Below are positions 34,799-44,583 of a DNA stretch of 64,000 bases, piece after piece; the first letter of the stretch is position 1; each line of letters opens with the position of its first letter. The DNA is from Flavobacterium sp. LC2016-13 (GTDB lineage Bacteria > Bacteroidota > Bacteroidia > Flavobacteriales > Flavobacteriaceae): the NCBI RefSeq assembly GCF_009707955.1, contig NZ_WMDQ01000003.1, positions 1 through 64,000 on the forward strand, written 5' to 3'. The notes under the pieces were generated by a model. That model worked only from the letters and a program-made list of their open reading frames with translations. It made no database searches and was not told the origin of the DNA. A program made the translations under genes and the position numbers.

Positions 34799-35707
34799 CT
34801 ATCGAACTATTTTTTTCAATACTTTTTCCGGATAATCGGTGATAATGCCATCAACATTCAAATTCAGCATTTTGTCTATATCTTTATCCTCATTCACAGT
34901 CCAGGGTATAATTCTAATTTTTAGAGATCGTAGAGAATCTATCTCTGTTTTGTTTAGTAATTTAAAATGTGGACTATAAATTTCAGGTATAAAATCAAGC
35001 ATCGCCAAATTTTTCACTACAGTGCCTTCTCCAACCAAAAAAGCAATTCTGGTTTTAGGATACATCTTATGTAACACATTTAAAACAAAGGGATCAAAAG
35101 ACTGAATATTTATTTTTTGTTCCATATTTTTATCTTTAATCACCTTCATAACCATCGCAGAAAATATTTCAGGTTGTGGCTGTCTTTTACCATAATCTGC
35201 TTTTTCAGATTTGATTTCAATATTGTATTTGACAGGTTTGAGCTTATTGGTTGAAATATAATTTTCGACACTGTCTATCATTTTAGATAATAAAGGTTTA
35301 TAGGTTTTCATTTTTTGCTGTGCCGGAAAACCTGCATTTCCTCTTGAACCGCTGTCATATCTTCTAATGCTGTCATAAGTCATTTCGTAAAGATTATAGC
35401 TCTTTTCATTTTCCTTTGTAATCGGCTTTCCATCCAAATCTGACATATATTGTGAAGACATAAAAGTCTCGTGAGAAACTACTACTTTTTGGTCTTTAGA
35501 AATCACTACATCAAGTTCTATAACATCTGCACCTTTTTTTACAGCGCTTATAAAAGCCTGAATCGTGTTTTCAGGAAAATTGCCACGGTCACCGCGATGT
35601 CCTTGTACTTCAATCACATGTTTTTGTGCTGTTTTTGCTGTACTTCCACAATTAAATGCTGTTAAGAGCACTATTAAAACACCTATAAACTTTATTGTCC
35701 TGATCAT
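34799..35707 (-). CDS. Glycerophosphodiester phosphodiesterase lipoprotein
   Basis: A 302-aa secreted GDPD with lipobox LLTAFNCGS (Cys near 20). The GDPD signature is intact: VQGHRGDRGNFPENTIQAF (catalytic His and ENT), GADVIELDVVISKDQKVVVSHE (metal-binding E/D and second His), and the KYNIEIKSE barrel strand with a metal-binding Glu. The C-terminus IIPWTVNEDKDIDKMLNLNVDGIITDYPE is typical. It cleaves glycerophosphodiesters to glycerol-3-P and an alcohol. It starts 12 bp after the phosphoesterase gene and closes the SusC-SusD-phosphoesterase-GDPD operon, which points to use of imported phosphodiesters. Confidence 0.93.
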   Translation of the reverse strand: MIRTIKFIGVLIVLLTAFNCGSTAKTAQKHVIEVQGHRGDRGNFPENTIQAFISAVKKGADVIELDVVISKDQKVVVSHETFMSSQYMSDLDGKPITKENEKSYNLYEMTYDSIRRYDSGSRGNAGFPAQQKMKTYKPLLSKMIDSVENYISTNKLKPVKYNIEIKSEKADYGKRQPQPEIFSAMVMKVIKDKNMEQKINIQSFDPFVLNVLHKMYPKTRIAFLVGEGTVVKNLAMLDFIPEIYSPHFKLLNKTEIDSLRSLKIRIIPWTVNEDKDIDKMLNLNVDGIITDYPEKVLKKIVR

Positions 35708-35719
35708 TTTATCTTTGAA

Positions 35720-37294
35720 TTATTTTACTTTATCTATTCTGTAACTGCTATTTGCAGTATGAACTTTACCAAACATATCTGTAGCTTTAATTTCGATAGT
35801 ATGATTTCCGATTGCTAAATCTGATCGAATATCTCCTCTCCAAACATGGGTACTTTTTTCAGGATCTGAAGAACGTCTTCCCGGCATAAGTACTTCTGAA
35901 AGTTCCCATTCGTAAACAAGTTCTACATAAGAAGGATCTTGTACTTCTGCATAATCCATTTCTTTCCATTCTCCTTCATCAATTCGGTACACTACTTTAT
36001 CTTTTTTGCTTCCCATAAAGAAATTGACAAACACGCCAGATTTGGTACGTTTTCCTTTTGCAACCACTTTTGGGGCAAAAACTTTCATTTGATAATTCTC
36101 CGGTTTTCCTGCTGTTTTATAATCTACCGTATATTGGTTTCCGGCAAAATGAATGAATGCATATCCTTTTGGTGTTCCGTCTCTCATAACGGAAATTGGA
36201 ATTCCTTTTTCATCCAGTTTTCCTGAATACCAATCGCCAGAAGTTGTTCCGATATTATAATGATGATGTGGTTTTTCCTGTAACCATCCATCTTTTTTAT
36301 CAAAAAAATCCTGACGCTGCATGTGCGTATGTGCCGAAAGCGAAAGTGTATTTGGAAAATCTTTTAGCAGTTCAAACAACTTTTGACGGTCTTCATCTCT
36401 AAAGGAATCGTCTTTGCTGTCCGGTTCACTCAATGGAATATGAAAAGCCATTACAATCAAATTGTCTTTTGGCACTACTTTAAGGTCATTTTCTATAAAC
36501 TTCATTTGCTCTTCTGTAAAACCTCCCCAATATCCTTCATTGTCTCTTGGATCTGGATACAAAACATCATCAAGGATAATAAAGTGTACTTTGCCATAAT
36601 TAAAAGCATAATTAGCAGGACCAAAATGAGCTTCGTAAGTTTCATCAGCCAGATTATCTGCTTTAGCATCAAAATTAAGATCATGATTTCCTAAAAGATT
36701 GTACCACGGAATCCCTATTTTTTTGACTGCCTGAATATACGGATTAAATAAACTCAAATCATTACCAACCAAATCTCCCATGCTTAAACCAAAAGGAACA
36801 TCTTTGATACCTTGTACTTCTGCAACAATTCCTCTTGTAAAATAATCAACTTCTTCAAGATTATAAGGCTGAGGATCTCCAAAAACAAGTGCTGTGAAAT
36901 CAGTTGTTTCTTTTTGCGGAACCAATGCAAAATCAACTGATTCCGGAAGTTTTCCTGTTGGTGCAACTCCTTCAAACTTTGATTTTGGCGAACCCGCAGG
37001 TTTGTAATTATAGAAAAACTGTGGCACATTATCCGCATTCGCCTGAATTTTATAACCTGAAGGTTTGATTACGGCAATAATAGCATCATTTTGTAACGGA
37101 AGCTCATAGTTTCCTTTCTTATCCGTTAAAACTACTTCACGTCCATTGGTAATGGCAATATTTGAAATGCCTTTTTCTTTTTTGTCTTTTTTTCCGTTTT
37201 GATTCAAATCTTCAAATACGTTTCCTTTTACGGCTGTTTGTGCTGTTAAAATACTGCAAAACAACAATGTGCTGTATATAAATATCTTTTTCAT
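35720..37294 (-). CDS. Calcineurin-like phosphoesterase with N- and C-terminal accessory domains
   Basis: A 524-aa exported enzyme, signal MKKIFIYSTLLFCSILTAQ. An N-terminal SdrD-B-like/MetallophosN domain (VKGNVFEDLNQNGKKDKKEKG, about 22-110) precedes the metallophosphatase core: FGDPQPYN, SMGDLVGND, LLGNHDLNF and SAHTHMQRQ give the two-metal Asp/Asn/His set. The C-terminal about 150 residues fit MetallophosC. The substrate is a phosphomonoester or diester; context with GDPD suggests lipid-headgroup or glycerophospho compounds. The start is 8 bp after SusD, hence tightly coupled. Confidence 0.9.
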   Translation of the reverse strand: MKKIFIYSTLLFCSILTAQTAVKGNVFEDLNQNGKKDKKEKGISNIAITNGREVVLTDKKGNYELPLQNDAIIAVIKPSGYKIQANADNVPQFFYNYKPAGSPKSKFEGVAPTGKLPESVDFALVPQKETTDFTALVFGDPQPYNLEEVDYFTRGIVAEVQGIKDVPFGLSMGDLVGNDLSLFNPYIQAVKKIGIPWYNLLGNHDLNFDAKADNLADETYEAHFGPANYAFNYGKVHFIILDDVLYPDPRDNEGYWGGFTEEQMKFIENDLKVVPKDNLIVMAFHIPLSEPDSKDDSFRDEDRQKLFELLKDFPNTLSLSAHTHMQRQDFFDKKDGWLQEKPHHHYNIGTTSGDWYSGKLDEKGIPISVMRDGTPKGYAFIHFAGNQYTVDYKTAGKPENYQMKVFAPKVVAKGKRTKSGVFVNFFMGSKKDKVVYRIDEGEWKEMDYAEVQDPSYVELVYEWELSEVLMPGRRSSDPEKSTHVWRGDIRSDLAIGNHTIEIKATDMFGKVHTANSSYRIDKVK

Positions 37295-37302
37295 TTTAAA
37301 TT

Positions 37303-38736
37303 TTATTTGTCCCACCAGACTTTAGAATTAATATTATCTCCTCCAATCATTTGAATCGCTTCCTCATAATTCTCAGTATTTTTAATCTGCTGATTATCCG
37401 GATATGTAAATCTCGAAGGCATAATTCCTCCGTTAAGCATGGCCGTTGTTGTTGGTAATACAGGTAATCCTGTTCTTCTGTATTCAAACCACTGTTGATA
37501 ATCGGTAAAATAAAGTGCATAATATTTCTGAAGCATTATTCTTTCTAATGTACCATCATATTGTGCCTGCACGTTGTCAAAATAGGTTGCCGGAGTTGTG
37601 GCTTTTACCTGTTCGATAGCTGCTTTTACACCTTTTACATAATGACCGGCAGCATCAGCGATAAGACCTCTTTGAGCCAATTCTGCTTTGATAAATTCTA
37701 CCTCGGCATAAGTCAAAATATAGATTTGCATTGGGTTTGTTGCCTGCACATTCAATAGTGTAGAGGCATTGTATTTAAACTGCGAATCTGCTCCTGCATA
37801 ACCGCTCGTAATTCCTTTAAAACCAATTGGCGCATTTGTTACCAAAGCTGTAGCTCCTGTTGCAATTATTGCTCTTCTTGGATCTTCGAGCGTATTTAGG
37901 TTATCGATAAAAAACGAAGCCATTTTTATGTTTAGGTTAAAATCCTGAGGTCTTCCCCACGGCGAAACGTTTGGAGAAATTCCGGTCACTTTCAATATGG
38001 CACATTCAGCCGTAGTTGTAAAAACCGGATAAATTTCAGGATGATCACTCATATTAGCAAGCTTTTCAAAAGCATGAATTTCTGTGCGGTTTGAAACTCT
38101 TAACAGCAATCTCATTTTTAATGAATTGGTAAATTTCTTCCATTTAGAAACGTTATTCTGAAATAAAATATCTTCTGCATATATCATCGGTTTACTAACA
38201 TCATAAAGCGTATTGGCTCTTTCTAAATCTGCCAGAATCGTTTCGTAAATAAACTCTTGTGTATCATACTTTGGATATAAAATACCATCTTCACCACGAA
38301 CGGCCTCGGTCATAGGAACAGGCCCGAACAGATCCGTAAGATTAGCATAGACCAACGCGTTAAGCGTTAATGCAATAGCTTCATAATTAACGTCTCCGGC
38401 TTTAACTGAAGCCATACGCATTTCTCTGATATTAGACAGCCATTTATAATAGTTGTTCCATGCCGAGTTACCAATATTGTTACTCACATCATAACGGTGT
38501 AATCCTCCTGTTATACTTGGAAACGGAAGTGAAACCTGCATTAGATTGAAGGTCACATCAACACTTTGAAGTGCATTTTGAGAAGCAACCCCGTAAATAA
38601 TTGGGTTAAGTAATGTACCCGGACTTATTTCTGAAATAAGATTTGGGTTATCGTTAAGTTCTTCAAAGCCAGCCGAACATGAAATACTCATTCCTGAAAG
38701 CAGAAGAATTATTGCTGTAATTTTTATTTTTTTCAT
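37303..38736 (-). CDS. SusD-like lipoprotein (SusD-like_2 type)
   Basis: A 477-aa outer-membrane lipoprotein: signal MKKIKITAIILLLSGMSISC (Cys near 20), then AGFEELNDNPNLISEISPG, typical of the SusD-like_2 group that pairs with STN-containing SusC proteins. The C-terminal YILTYAEVEFIKAELAQRG and LQKYYALYFTDYQQWFEYRRTGLP helices are the family's TPR-like scaffold. It starts only 7 bp after its SusC partner. It would bind the imported substrate at the cell surface; the substrate is inferred only from the downstream phosphoesterases. Confidence 0.92.
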   Translation of the reverse strand: MKKIKITAIILLLSGMSISCSAGFEELNDNPNLISEISPGTLLNPIIYGVASQNALQSVDVTFNLMQVSLPFPSITGGLHRYDVSNNIGNSAWNNYYKWLSNIREMRMASVKAGDVNYEAIALTLNALVYANLTDLFGPVPMTEAVRGEDGILYPKYDTQEFIYETILADLERANTLYDVSKPMIYAEDILFQNNVSKWKKFTNSLKMRLLLRVSNRTEIHAFEKLANMSDHPEIYPVFTTTAECAILKVTGISPNVSPWGRPQDFNLNIKMASFFIDNLNTLEDPRRAIIATGATALVTNAPIGFKGITSGYAGADSQFKYNASTLLNVQATNPMQIYILTYAEVEFIKAELAQRGLIADAAGHYVKGVKAAIEQVKATTPATYFDNVQAQYDGTLERIMLQKYYALYFTDYQQWFEYRRTGLPVLPTTTAMLNGGIMPSRFTYPDNQQIKNTENYEEAIQMIGGDNINSKVWWDK

Positions 38737-38743
38737 TGTTTTA

Positions 38744-41700
38744 TTATAAAGTCAAACTTAAATTAAAACCATAAGTAGCCGGAGACGGCATTTGTCCTGT
38801 CTCTACACCTGGCAAAATAGTATCACCGTTTAAAGCTGCGGTTTCCGGATCATAAATAGGGAAATCTGAAATAACAGCCAGATCCCTACCAAAAATTGAA
38901 AACTGAACAGACTGAAGTCCTGTATCTTTTAGCCATCTTTTTGGCATATTGTACTGAAGGCTTACTTCTCGCAATTTGGCATAAGTAGCATCAAATGAAT
39001 TTGATTCGATATTGGCTCTGCGATAATAACGCACATAATAATCGGCTGTGGCTACCTTTTTTGTGTTTGGAGAATAAGATCCGTCAGCATTCTGAATTAC
39101 ACCATCGCCTATAATATAACCGTCTGCCCTACCCATTTCATTTGAATTTAATTTACCCTGTTCAGCAAGTTTGTGGTGTGTCATAGAATAAATCATACCG
39201 CCGTACTGTCCATCAATTGTCACATTCATAGTGAAATTTCCAACAGAAAAACTGTTCGTCAGACCCGCTTTCCAGTCCGGACTTGCATCGCCTATATATT
39301 GTATTTGTTCCGGGTAAGCAGGTAATCCTGCGCTGTCATAAACAATTTTACCTTCTGGCGATCTTACAAAACCGAATCCATAAATGGCACTTGTAGTTCC
39401 GCCCACTTTCGCAATAATAGAAGCCGTTCCACCAGTTCCGATAATCTGCTGACCATCGATTCCTTCCGGAAGTTCCATAACTTTATTCCAATTGCGCGAC
39501 CAGTTTACATTCGTACTCCATTTAAAATTTGCATTGTCAATAAATTTTCCGCCAAGCGATAATTCAACACCACGATTTTTTACTTTTCCACCGTTTAATA
39601 CAGCTCCGCTATATCCAGTTGAAAAATCCATTGGTATATCAATAATCTGATTTTTGGTTACACTTTCATAAAATGTAGCATCTGCCGTAAGTCTGTTGTG
39701 CAGCATTCTCATTTCAAAACCAGTTTCAAAACTTGTTGTGATTTCCGGTTTAAAATGATCATTATACAAAACCGTTAACGTTTGTGCCGAACTAGGAAAA
39801 GCACTTTGTCCGTAATATTTTTGAGTTTTATAAGGTTCTGTATCATTTCCAACCTGAGCAAAAGAAAGCCTGTATTTTAGGTAATCTATTGTTTTAGGTA
39901 AATTAACCATTTCTGAAACGATTAAACTTGTATTAACCGACGGATAAAAGAATGAATTATTTGCCACAGGAAGTGTACTCGTCCAGTCATTTCTTCCTGT
40001 AATATCAACAAAAAGCGTTTCACCAACAGACATGGAAACTACTCCATATAAACTGTTCATTTTTTTATAGGCATCTCCTAAAGTTAAAATCGGAGCGCTT
40101 GAACCGTTTGAAAGTTTATAAACTCCAGGCACAACAAGACCTGTTACTTCTGCCTCTGTTCTTCTGTATTTATAACTCATAGAATTTCCTCCGGCCGAAG
40201 CTGCAAGAGAGAACTTTCCGCTAAAATCTTTTTTATAAGAAAGTAAAAAATCTGAATTGATTTCCTGTTTGAATACATCTTGTCTTTCATAAAATCCTTT
40301 TGCATATCGGTTGATACTGTAAGGTCTTTTTTGTTCTCTGGTCTGATTGTAGGTATTCATAGAAGAGCGCAGCATTAAATCCAGATTTGGCGAAAGCGTA
40401 ATATTGGCAGAAAGATTCCCAACAATCTGATCGCTGTCTAATGTATTAGTCGCCTCATAAGCAATCAAATATGGATTATCTATAAAAGAACTGAAAGGAT
40501 GTAATTGCTGAATTTGTTCTTTTCCTTTTTCCCAAATCGGACGATACCAGTCAAGATCAATATTAGGTTGCTGGAAAATCATAAAATAAGCAATAGATCC
40601 ATTATTGTATCCTGTAGAAGGCAAATTTTCGCTGTTTCTGGTATTGTAATTTACAGAAGTAGCCAGTTTAATTTTATCCGATACCTGATAATTGGCATTT
40701 ACTGCTGCTGTAACTCTGTCATAACCAGTGTTAGGCATAATCCATTCGTTTTTTTGATTTCCCAAAGACAAGCGCATAGATCCTTTGTTATCGCCTCCCT
40801 GAATCGAAAGATTGTTATTTAATGTCATTCCTGTTCTCCAGAAATCCTTACGGTTGTCTCCGTAAGATTGCCACGGCACTCTTTGAGGAGATTGCCCTTG
40901 CAGCGCTGGATCATATTGGTAAAAATTCTGTCCTGTGAAAGCTGGTCCCCACGCACTGCTGGTTCCACTTGTAGAAGTTCCGTCTGCAGAATTTCCATAC
41001 GAATAATACTGATTACCTTGTGCGTCAGGAGAATTTCCTGTTCCTTGTCCGTATTTATATTGATAATCCGGCCATCTTTGTATTTTATCAAAAGCAGCGC
41101 CCGTGCTATAAGAAATACCAAGTCCTTTATTTTTCTTTCCTGATTTTGTAGTAATGATAAGTGCTCCGTTTGCCGCACGACTACCATAAAGTGCCGTTGC
41201 TCCTGCACCTTTCAATACTGTTACACTATCAATATCATCAAGATTTAGATCAGAAATTCCGTTACCGTAATCAATAGGAGAATCTTCTCCCATATAAGCG
41301 CTTGTAGAACCAGAAGTTGTCATCTCTGCATTTACCGGTACGCCGTCTACAACAATAAGCGCATAATTTCCTTTTGGACTTAGCGATCTGTTTCCTCGAA
41401 GGGTAATTTGTTGTGAATTTAATGGGCCTGAACCTGTAGAAATAATACTAAGTCCTGCCACTTTTCCCTTAAGTCCTGATGACCAGTTATTGGATCTGGC
41501 TTGCGATAAGCTTTCAGATTTTATGGTTTGTTGCGAGAAACCAAGTTTTTTCTCTTCTCTTTTAATTCCTAAAGCCGTTACAACAACTTCATTAAGCTCG
41601 CTTGTGCTTAATTTCATCGTAATTGTGATTGCTGAAGTACTTGTTGCAACTTCCTGAGAAACATAACCCAAATAAGAAACAACAAGAACGGCTGAAGAAC

Positions 41701-42142
41701 CGGATACAGCAAAACTGAAATTTCCTTCCATATCAGTCATAGTACTCGTTTTTGTTCCTTTTTCCAGTATGGTAACGCCCGGCATAGGCATTCCGCTTTC
41801 ATCCAGTACTTTTCCTCGTACTGACATTTGTACACGCAGATTTTTAGTAACAGTAATCGTGTTGTTGATTTTTCTGAAAGATAATCCTGTTTTGTCTGCT
41901 ATTTTTGAGAGTACGGCTTCAAGGCTTTCTTTTTCAGCATAAATAGAAATTCGCTGTGAAGTCCCCGATATTTTTTCATCAAAGACAAATGTAAATGTTG
42001 TTTTTTGTTCAACTGCCTTAAAAAAATCGGTGATGGTAACATCTCTAAGATTAAGGCTGATTTGTGTATCCTTTATCGACTGCTCTTTGGCAAATCCCAA
42101 ACAGGACATTAATAATATCATCATTAAGTAAAGATTTTTCAT
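38744..42142 (-). CDS. SusC-family TonB-dependent transducer with STN domain
   Basis: A 1132-aa outer-membrane receptor. After the signal peptide (MKNLYLMMILLMSCLGFA) comes an STN domain (about 30-100; ISLNLRDVTITDFFKAVEQK, ITVTKNL), then CarboxypepD_reg-like (GKVLDESGMPMPGVTILEKG), the NEVVVTALGIKREEKK box, plug (LKGKVAGLSIISTGSGP, SVTVLKGAGATALYGSRA) and barrel. STN domains contact FecR-type anti-sigma factors; a sigma/FecR pair lies directly upstream, so the receptor very probably reports ligand binding to its own transcription. ATG 42142 is preferred to one 14 codons upstream because it opens the signal peptide. Confidence 0.95.
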   Translation of the reverse strand: MKNLYLMMILLMSCLGFAKEQSIKDTQISLNLRDVTITDFFKAVEQKTTFTFVFDEKISGTSQRISIYAEKESLEAVLSKIADKTGLSFRKINNTITVTKNLRVQMSVRGKVLDESGMPMPGVTILEKGTKTSTMTDMEGNFSFAVSGSSAVLVVSYLGYVSQEVATSTSAITITMKLSTSELNEVVVTALGIKREEKKLGFSQQTIKSESLSQARSNNWSSGLKGKVAGLSIISTGSGPLNSQQITLRGNRSLSPKGNYALIVVDGVPVNAEMTTSGSTSAYMGEDSPIDYGNGISDLNLDDIDSVTVLKGAGATALYGSRAANGALIITTKSGKKNKGLGISYSTGAAFDKIQRWPDYQYKYGQGTGNSPDAQGNQYYSYGNSADGTSTSGTSSAWGPAFTGQNFYQYDPALQGQSPQRVPWQSYGDNRKDFWRTGMTLNNNLSIQGGDNKGSMRLSLGNQKNEWIMPNTGYDRVTAAVNANYQVSDKIKLATSVNYNTRNSENLPSTGYNNGSIAYFMIFQQPNIDLDWYRPIWEKGKEQIQQLHPFSSFIDNPYLIAYEATNTLDSDQIVGNLSANITLSPNLDLMLRSSMNTYNQTREQKRPYSINRYAKGFYERQDVFKQEINSDFLLSYKKDFSGKFSLAASAGGNSMSYKYRRTEAEVTGLVVPGVYKLSNGSSAPILTLGDAYKKMNSLYGVVSMSVGETLFVDITGRNDWTSTLPVANNSFFYPSVNTSLIVSEMVNLPKTIDYLKYRLSFAQVGNDTEPYKTQKYYGQSAFPSSAQTLTVLYNDHFKPEITTSFETGFEMRMLHNRLTADATFYESVTKNQIIDIPMDFSTGYSGAVLNGGKVKNRGVELSLGGKFIDNANFKWSTNVNWSRNWNKVMELPEGIDGQQIIGTGGTASIIAKVGGTTSAIYGFGFVRSPEGKIVYDSAGLPAYPEQIQYIGDASPDWKAGLTNSFSVGNFTMNVTIDGQYGGMIYSMTHHKLAEQGKLNSNEMGRADGYIIGDGVIQNADGSYSPNTKKVATADYYVRYYRRANIESNSFDATYAKLREVSLQYNMPKRWLKDTGLQSVQFSIFGRDLAVISDFPIYDPETAALNGDTILPGVETGQMPSPATYGFNLSLTL

Positions 42143-42227
42143 CTTGATATACTTATTGAAAAAAAATTGTAGTTTCGTATTCATTACTATTGGGCTGTGA
42201 ATTTAATTTATAGTCTGTTTTATAATG

Positions 42228-42253
42228 CCCGTTTCCGTTGCACCGGAAGCGGG
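42228..42253 (-). terminator. Hairpin between FecR and SusC genes
   Basis: CCCGTTTCCG (42228-42237) pairs with CGGAAGCGGG (42244-42253), with one G-U pair. It lies 8 bp beyond the FecR stop and 86 bp before the SusC ATG. It could end the sigma/FecR transcript, leaving the transporter operon to its own sigma-dependent promoter. Confidence 0.6.
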
Positions 42254-42261
42254 TTTCTATA

Positions 42262-43200
42262 TTATTGGCTTTTGGTCTTTCTTCTTATAACAATATGGTT
42301 TTGGGTTATATAATCTATTTTTAGCTGTTTCAAAAAGGCAATACTTTCCAGTACATTTTCAAGTTTTTCTTCTTTAAATTTTCCTGAAATGGTTAGTTTT
42401 TGAAGTGCCTGATCTTCAAATGTGATATCGACATTGTACCAATTTTCGATGATTTTTGCCGTTTCGCCCAGAGTTGTATTTTTAAGAATGATGATATTGC
42501 TTGTCCATGCAATTCTTTCCATACTGTCTTCTTCAGAAATTTGGAAATCAGAATTTGTTATCAGATCAGCTTCCTGGTTTTTGGTGATTTGTACTTTTTT
42601 TCCTGTTGGAGCAGTAACTTCAACCTTTCCGGTAAGAACACTTACTTTGGTTTGTCTGTGATTATAAGAATTGATATCAAATGAAGTTCCAAGTACTTTG
42701 ACTTTTACGTCATGGGTTTGTACAACAAAAGGTCTGTTTTTATCGTGAAATACTTTAAAATAAGCTTCGCCGCTAAGGCTAATATTTCGGGCTGTTTCAA
42801 AATCTTCAGAATAGGTAATACTACTATTGGAGTTTAGTATAACCACACTGCCATCTTCAAGAAAGACTTCTTTTTTTTCTCCTTTGGATGCTATTTGAGT
42901 TATTTCTTTTGGTGTAAGTGCAAATTTTGCTACCGAAAAAGAAATTGCAAGTGCCAGAATTAAAATCGCTGCAATTCTTAAGGCTTTTTGGAATCTGAAT
43001 TTTCCTGATTGCTTGGTTCGCAATTCCTGGAATATCTTACCTAAAATAACTTCGCCTTTTGCATCAGAAATTTGATCTACATGATCTGTTGCATTATTTT
43101 GCATCTTATCAAAAAAGGCTTCAACTGCCATTTTTTCTTCAGGTGTGCAAGTACCTTCTGTGTATTTTTTTGCCAGTAGCAAAAGGGTTTCTTTTTTCAA
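42262..43200 (-). CDS. FecR-family anti-sigma factor
   Basis: A 312-aa single-pass inner-membrane protein: cytoplasmic N-terminal helix (LLLLAKKYTEGTCTPEEKMAV), membrane helix about 76-97 (LRIAAILILALAISFSVAKFAL), then the periplasmic FecR domain (VFLEDGSVVILNSNSSITY, AYFKVFHDKNRPFVV, VKVLGTSFDIN) and a C-terminal DUF4974-type STN-binding part (ISGKFKEEKLENVLESI). It would hold the adjacent ECF sigma factor until the STN domain of the SusC receptor signals. It lies 89 bp after the sigma gene. Confidence 0.94.
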   Translation of the reverse strand: MKKETLLLLAKKYTEGTCTPEEKMAVEAFFDKMQNNATDHVDQISDAKGEVILGKIFQELRTKQSGKFRFQKALRIAAILILALAISFSVAKFALTPKEITQIASKGEKKEVFLEDGSVVILNSNSSITYSEDFETARNISLSGEAYFKVFHDKNRPFVVQTHDVKVKVLGTSFDINSYNHRQTKVSVLTGKVEVTAPTGKKVQITKNQEADLITNSDFQISEEDSMERIAWTSNIIILKNTTLGETAKIIENWYNVDITFEDQALQKLTISGKFKEEKLENVLESIAFLKQLKIDYITQNHIVIRRKTKSQ

Positions 43201-43289
43201 AATGAGTGCTTTTATAGATAAGTCACCAATTTTGTTTTAAACAAGTAGTCGAAATAGCAGGCTTAACGTTTTCTTAAAACAGCGTTATT

Positions 43290-43874
43290 TTAGTTAACAT
43301 AAAAGAAAGCGGCCCACCAAAAAAGAAGATAATTATGATGCTCATTTAAACGAAGTTGCTTTAAAGCATTGCTGATATGTTTTTCTATAGTATGAATTGA
43401 AAGACTTAGTTTTTCTGCAATTTCTGCATTGGTAAAATGATCCACACGGCTTAACAAAAAAACTTCCCTGCACTTTGGTGTCAATTGATTGATTTGGTCC
43501 ATTATACCTTTTTCAAACTCAATATATTCAATGTCGTTTATAGTAAAATGTGGTGCAGGAATACTTTCAAGAACATCAAGCTGTTCTTTGTCGAATTTTA
43601 AGTTCCTGATTTGATTGGCAATTTTATATTTTACGGCTCTTAAAAGATAAGCTTCCAGATTAAGAATGACTGTATTACCTGAATTTTTCCAAAGACTAAT
43701 GAAGATCTCCTGAACAATATCTTCACAAACTGCTTCATCTTTATAAATCTTAAAAGCATAAGTGTAAAGTCTTTTCCAGTATCGATTAAAAATAATGGCA
43801 AACGCTTCTTGATTTTCCTGAGAAATCAATTTCTGGAGTTCATCATCAGACATTTTCAAAAGATAGTTTTCCAT
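43290..43874 (-). CDS. ECF RNA polymerase sigma factor (FecI-like, Bacteroidetes type)
   Basis: A 194-aa sigma-70 factor. Region 2 is at about 20-90 (FAIIFNRYWKRLYTYAFKIY, AVCEDIVQEIFISLW) and region 4 at about 130-185 (LTPKCREVFLLSRVDHFTNAEIAEKLSLS, with HTH, shown split). It ends with an odd aromatic tail NYLLFWWAAFFYVN that could touch the membrane. As first gene of the sigma-FecR-SusC-SusD-phosphoesterase-GDPD chain it should direct transcription of the transporter operon when the receptor is occupied. Confidence 0.94.
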   Translation of the reverse strand: MENYLLKMSDDELQKLISQENQEAFAIIFNRYWKRLYTYAFKIYKDEAVCEDIVQEIFISLWKNSGNTVILNLEAYLLRAVKYKIANQIRNLKFDKEQLDVLESIPAPHFTINDIEYIEFEKGIMDQINQLTPKCREVFLLSRVDHFTNAEIAEKLSLSIHTIEKHISNALKQLRLNEHHNYLLFWWAAFFYVN

Positions 43875-44583
43875 GGATAGATTATAACCACAAATGAAAA
43901 CTAACAGATAAAAAATACCTAAAAAGTTAATTTAACTTTATGTTAAGTTAATTTTATTTCAAAAGAAATTTCAGTCCTGTATCCCATAATAAACATTCAC
44001 TATACAGCTATGTTTTATGCAATCTATTATAAAGTACAATTAAACCTCTTTACAACAAAGAAATTCATAATTTATCTGCATATATAAAAATTCTTTCATA
44101 AAATTCTTGTCTACCTTGAAATCTTATAATGAAAAACAACTGAAAGCACAATAAACAACTAATAATTAAATAGTTACAAAATCTTTAAAGTAAAAACACG
44201 TATTATTACCTGATGCAATCTCATTTGTATTTTTTAATTTCACATTGGAATCTCATTCTGTGTATTTTAATTTGAAACTCAGCAATCTAAAAAAAAATAT
44301 GCAAGTTTCAATAATAAATTAAATATGTTCTACTATGTAAATAGTAATTTATTAAATATAATATTTTAAAAATTCTCATTAAACTTAAAAGAGAATGAGC
44401 AAGAAACATAAAAGAATAAAAAAAATGATTTATCAAGCATACAATTTGATTAATTAAATAAGAAAAAGTAGTATTCTCAATTAAATTTTCTAATAATATA
44501 TAAATAAGCCAGAACTGCAAATCTTTAACTATAAGTATTTATTAATATAAGATAAAATTAAAATAGCATAACAATTTATTTTG
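43875..44583. other. AT-rich gene-free border of the conflict island
   Basis: About 700 bp, strongly AT-rich, between the sigma gene (minus) and the patatin gene (plus). A 70-codon minus-strand frame at 44308-44520 consists of hydrophobic low-complexity residues and is most likely chance. No tRNA, integrase, direct repeat or clear attachment site was seen, and no TAnnTTTG box close to the patatin ATG. Confidence 0.5.

Noticed and set aside
44308..44520. 70-codon minus-strand frame upstream of the patatin gene
   Set aside because: Low-complexity Phe/Leu/Tyr composition expected from AT-rich DNA, no plausible start context and no recognisable family.
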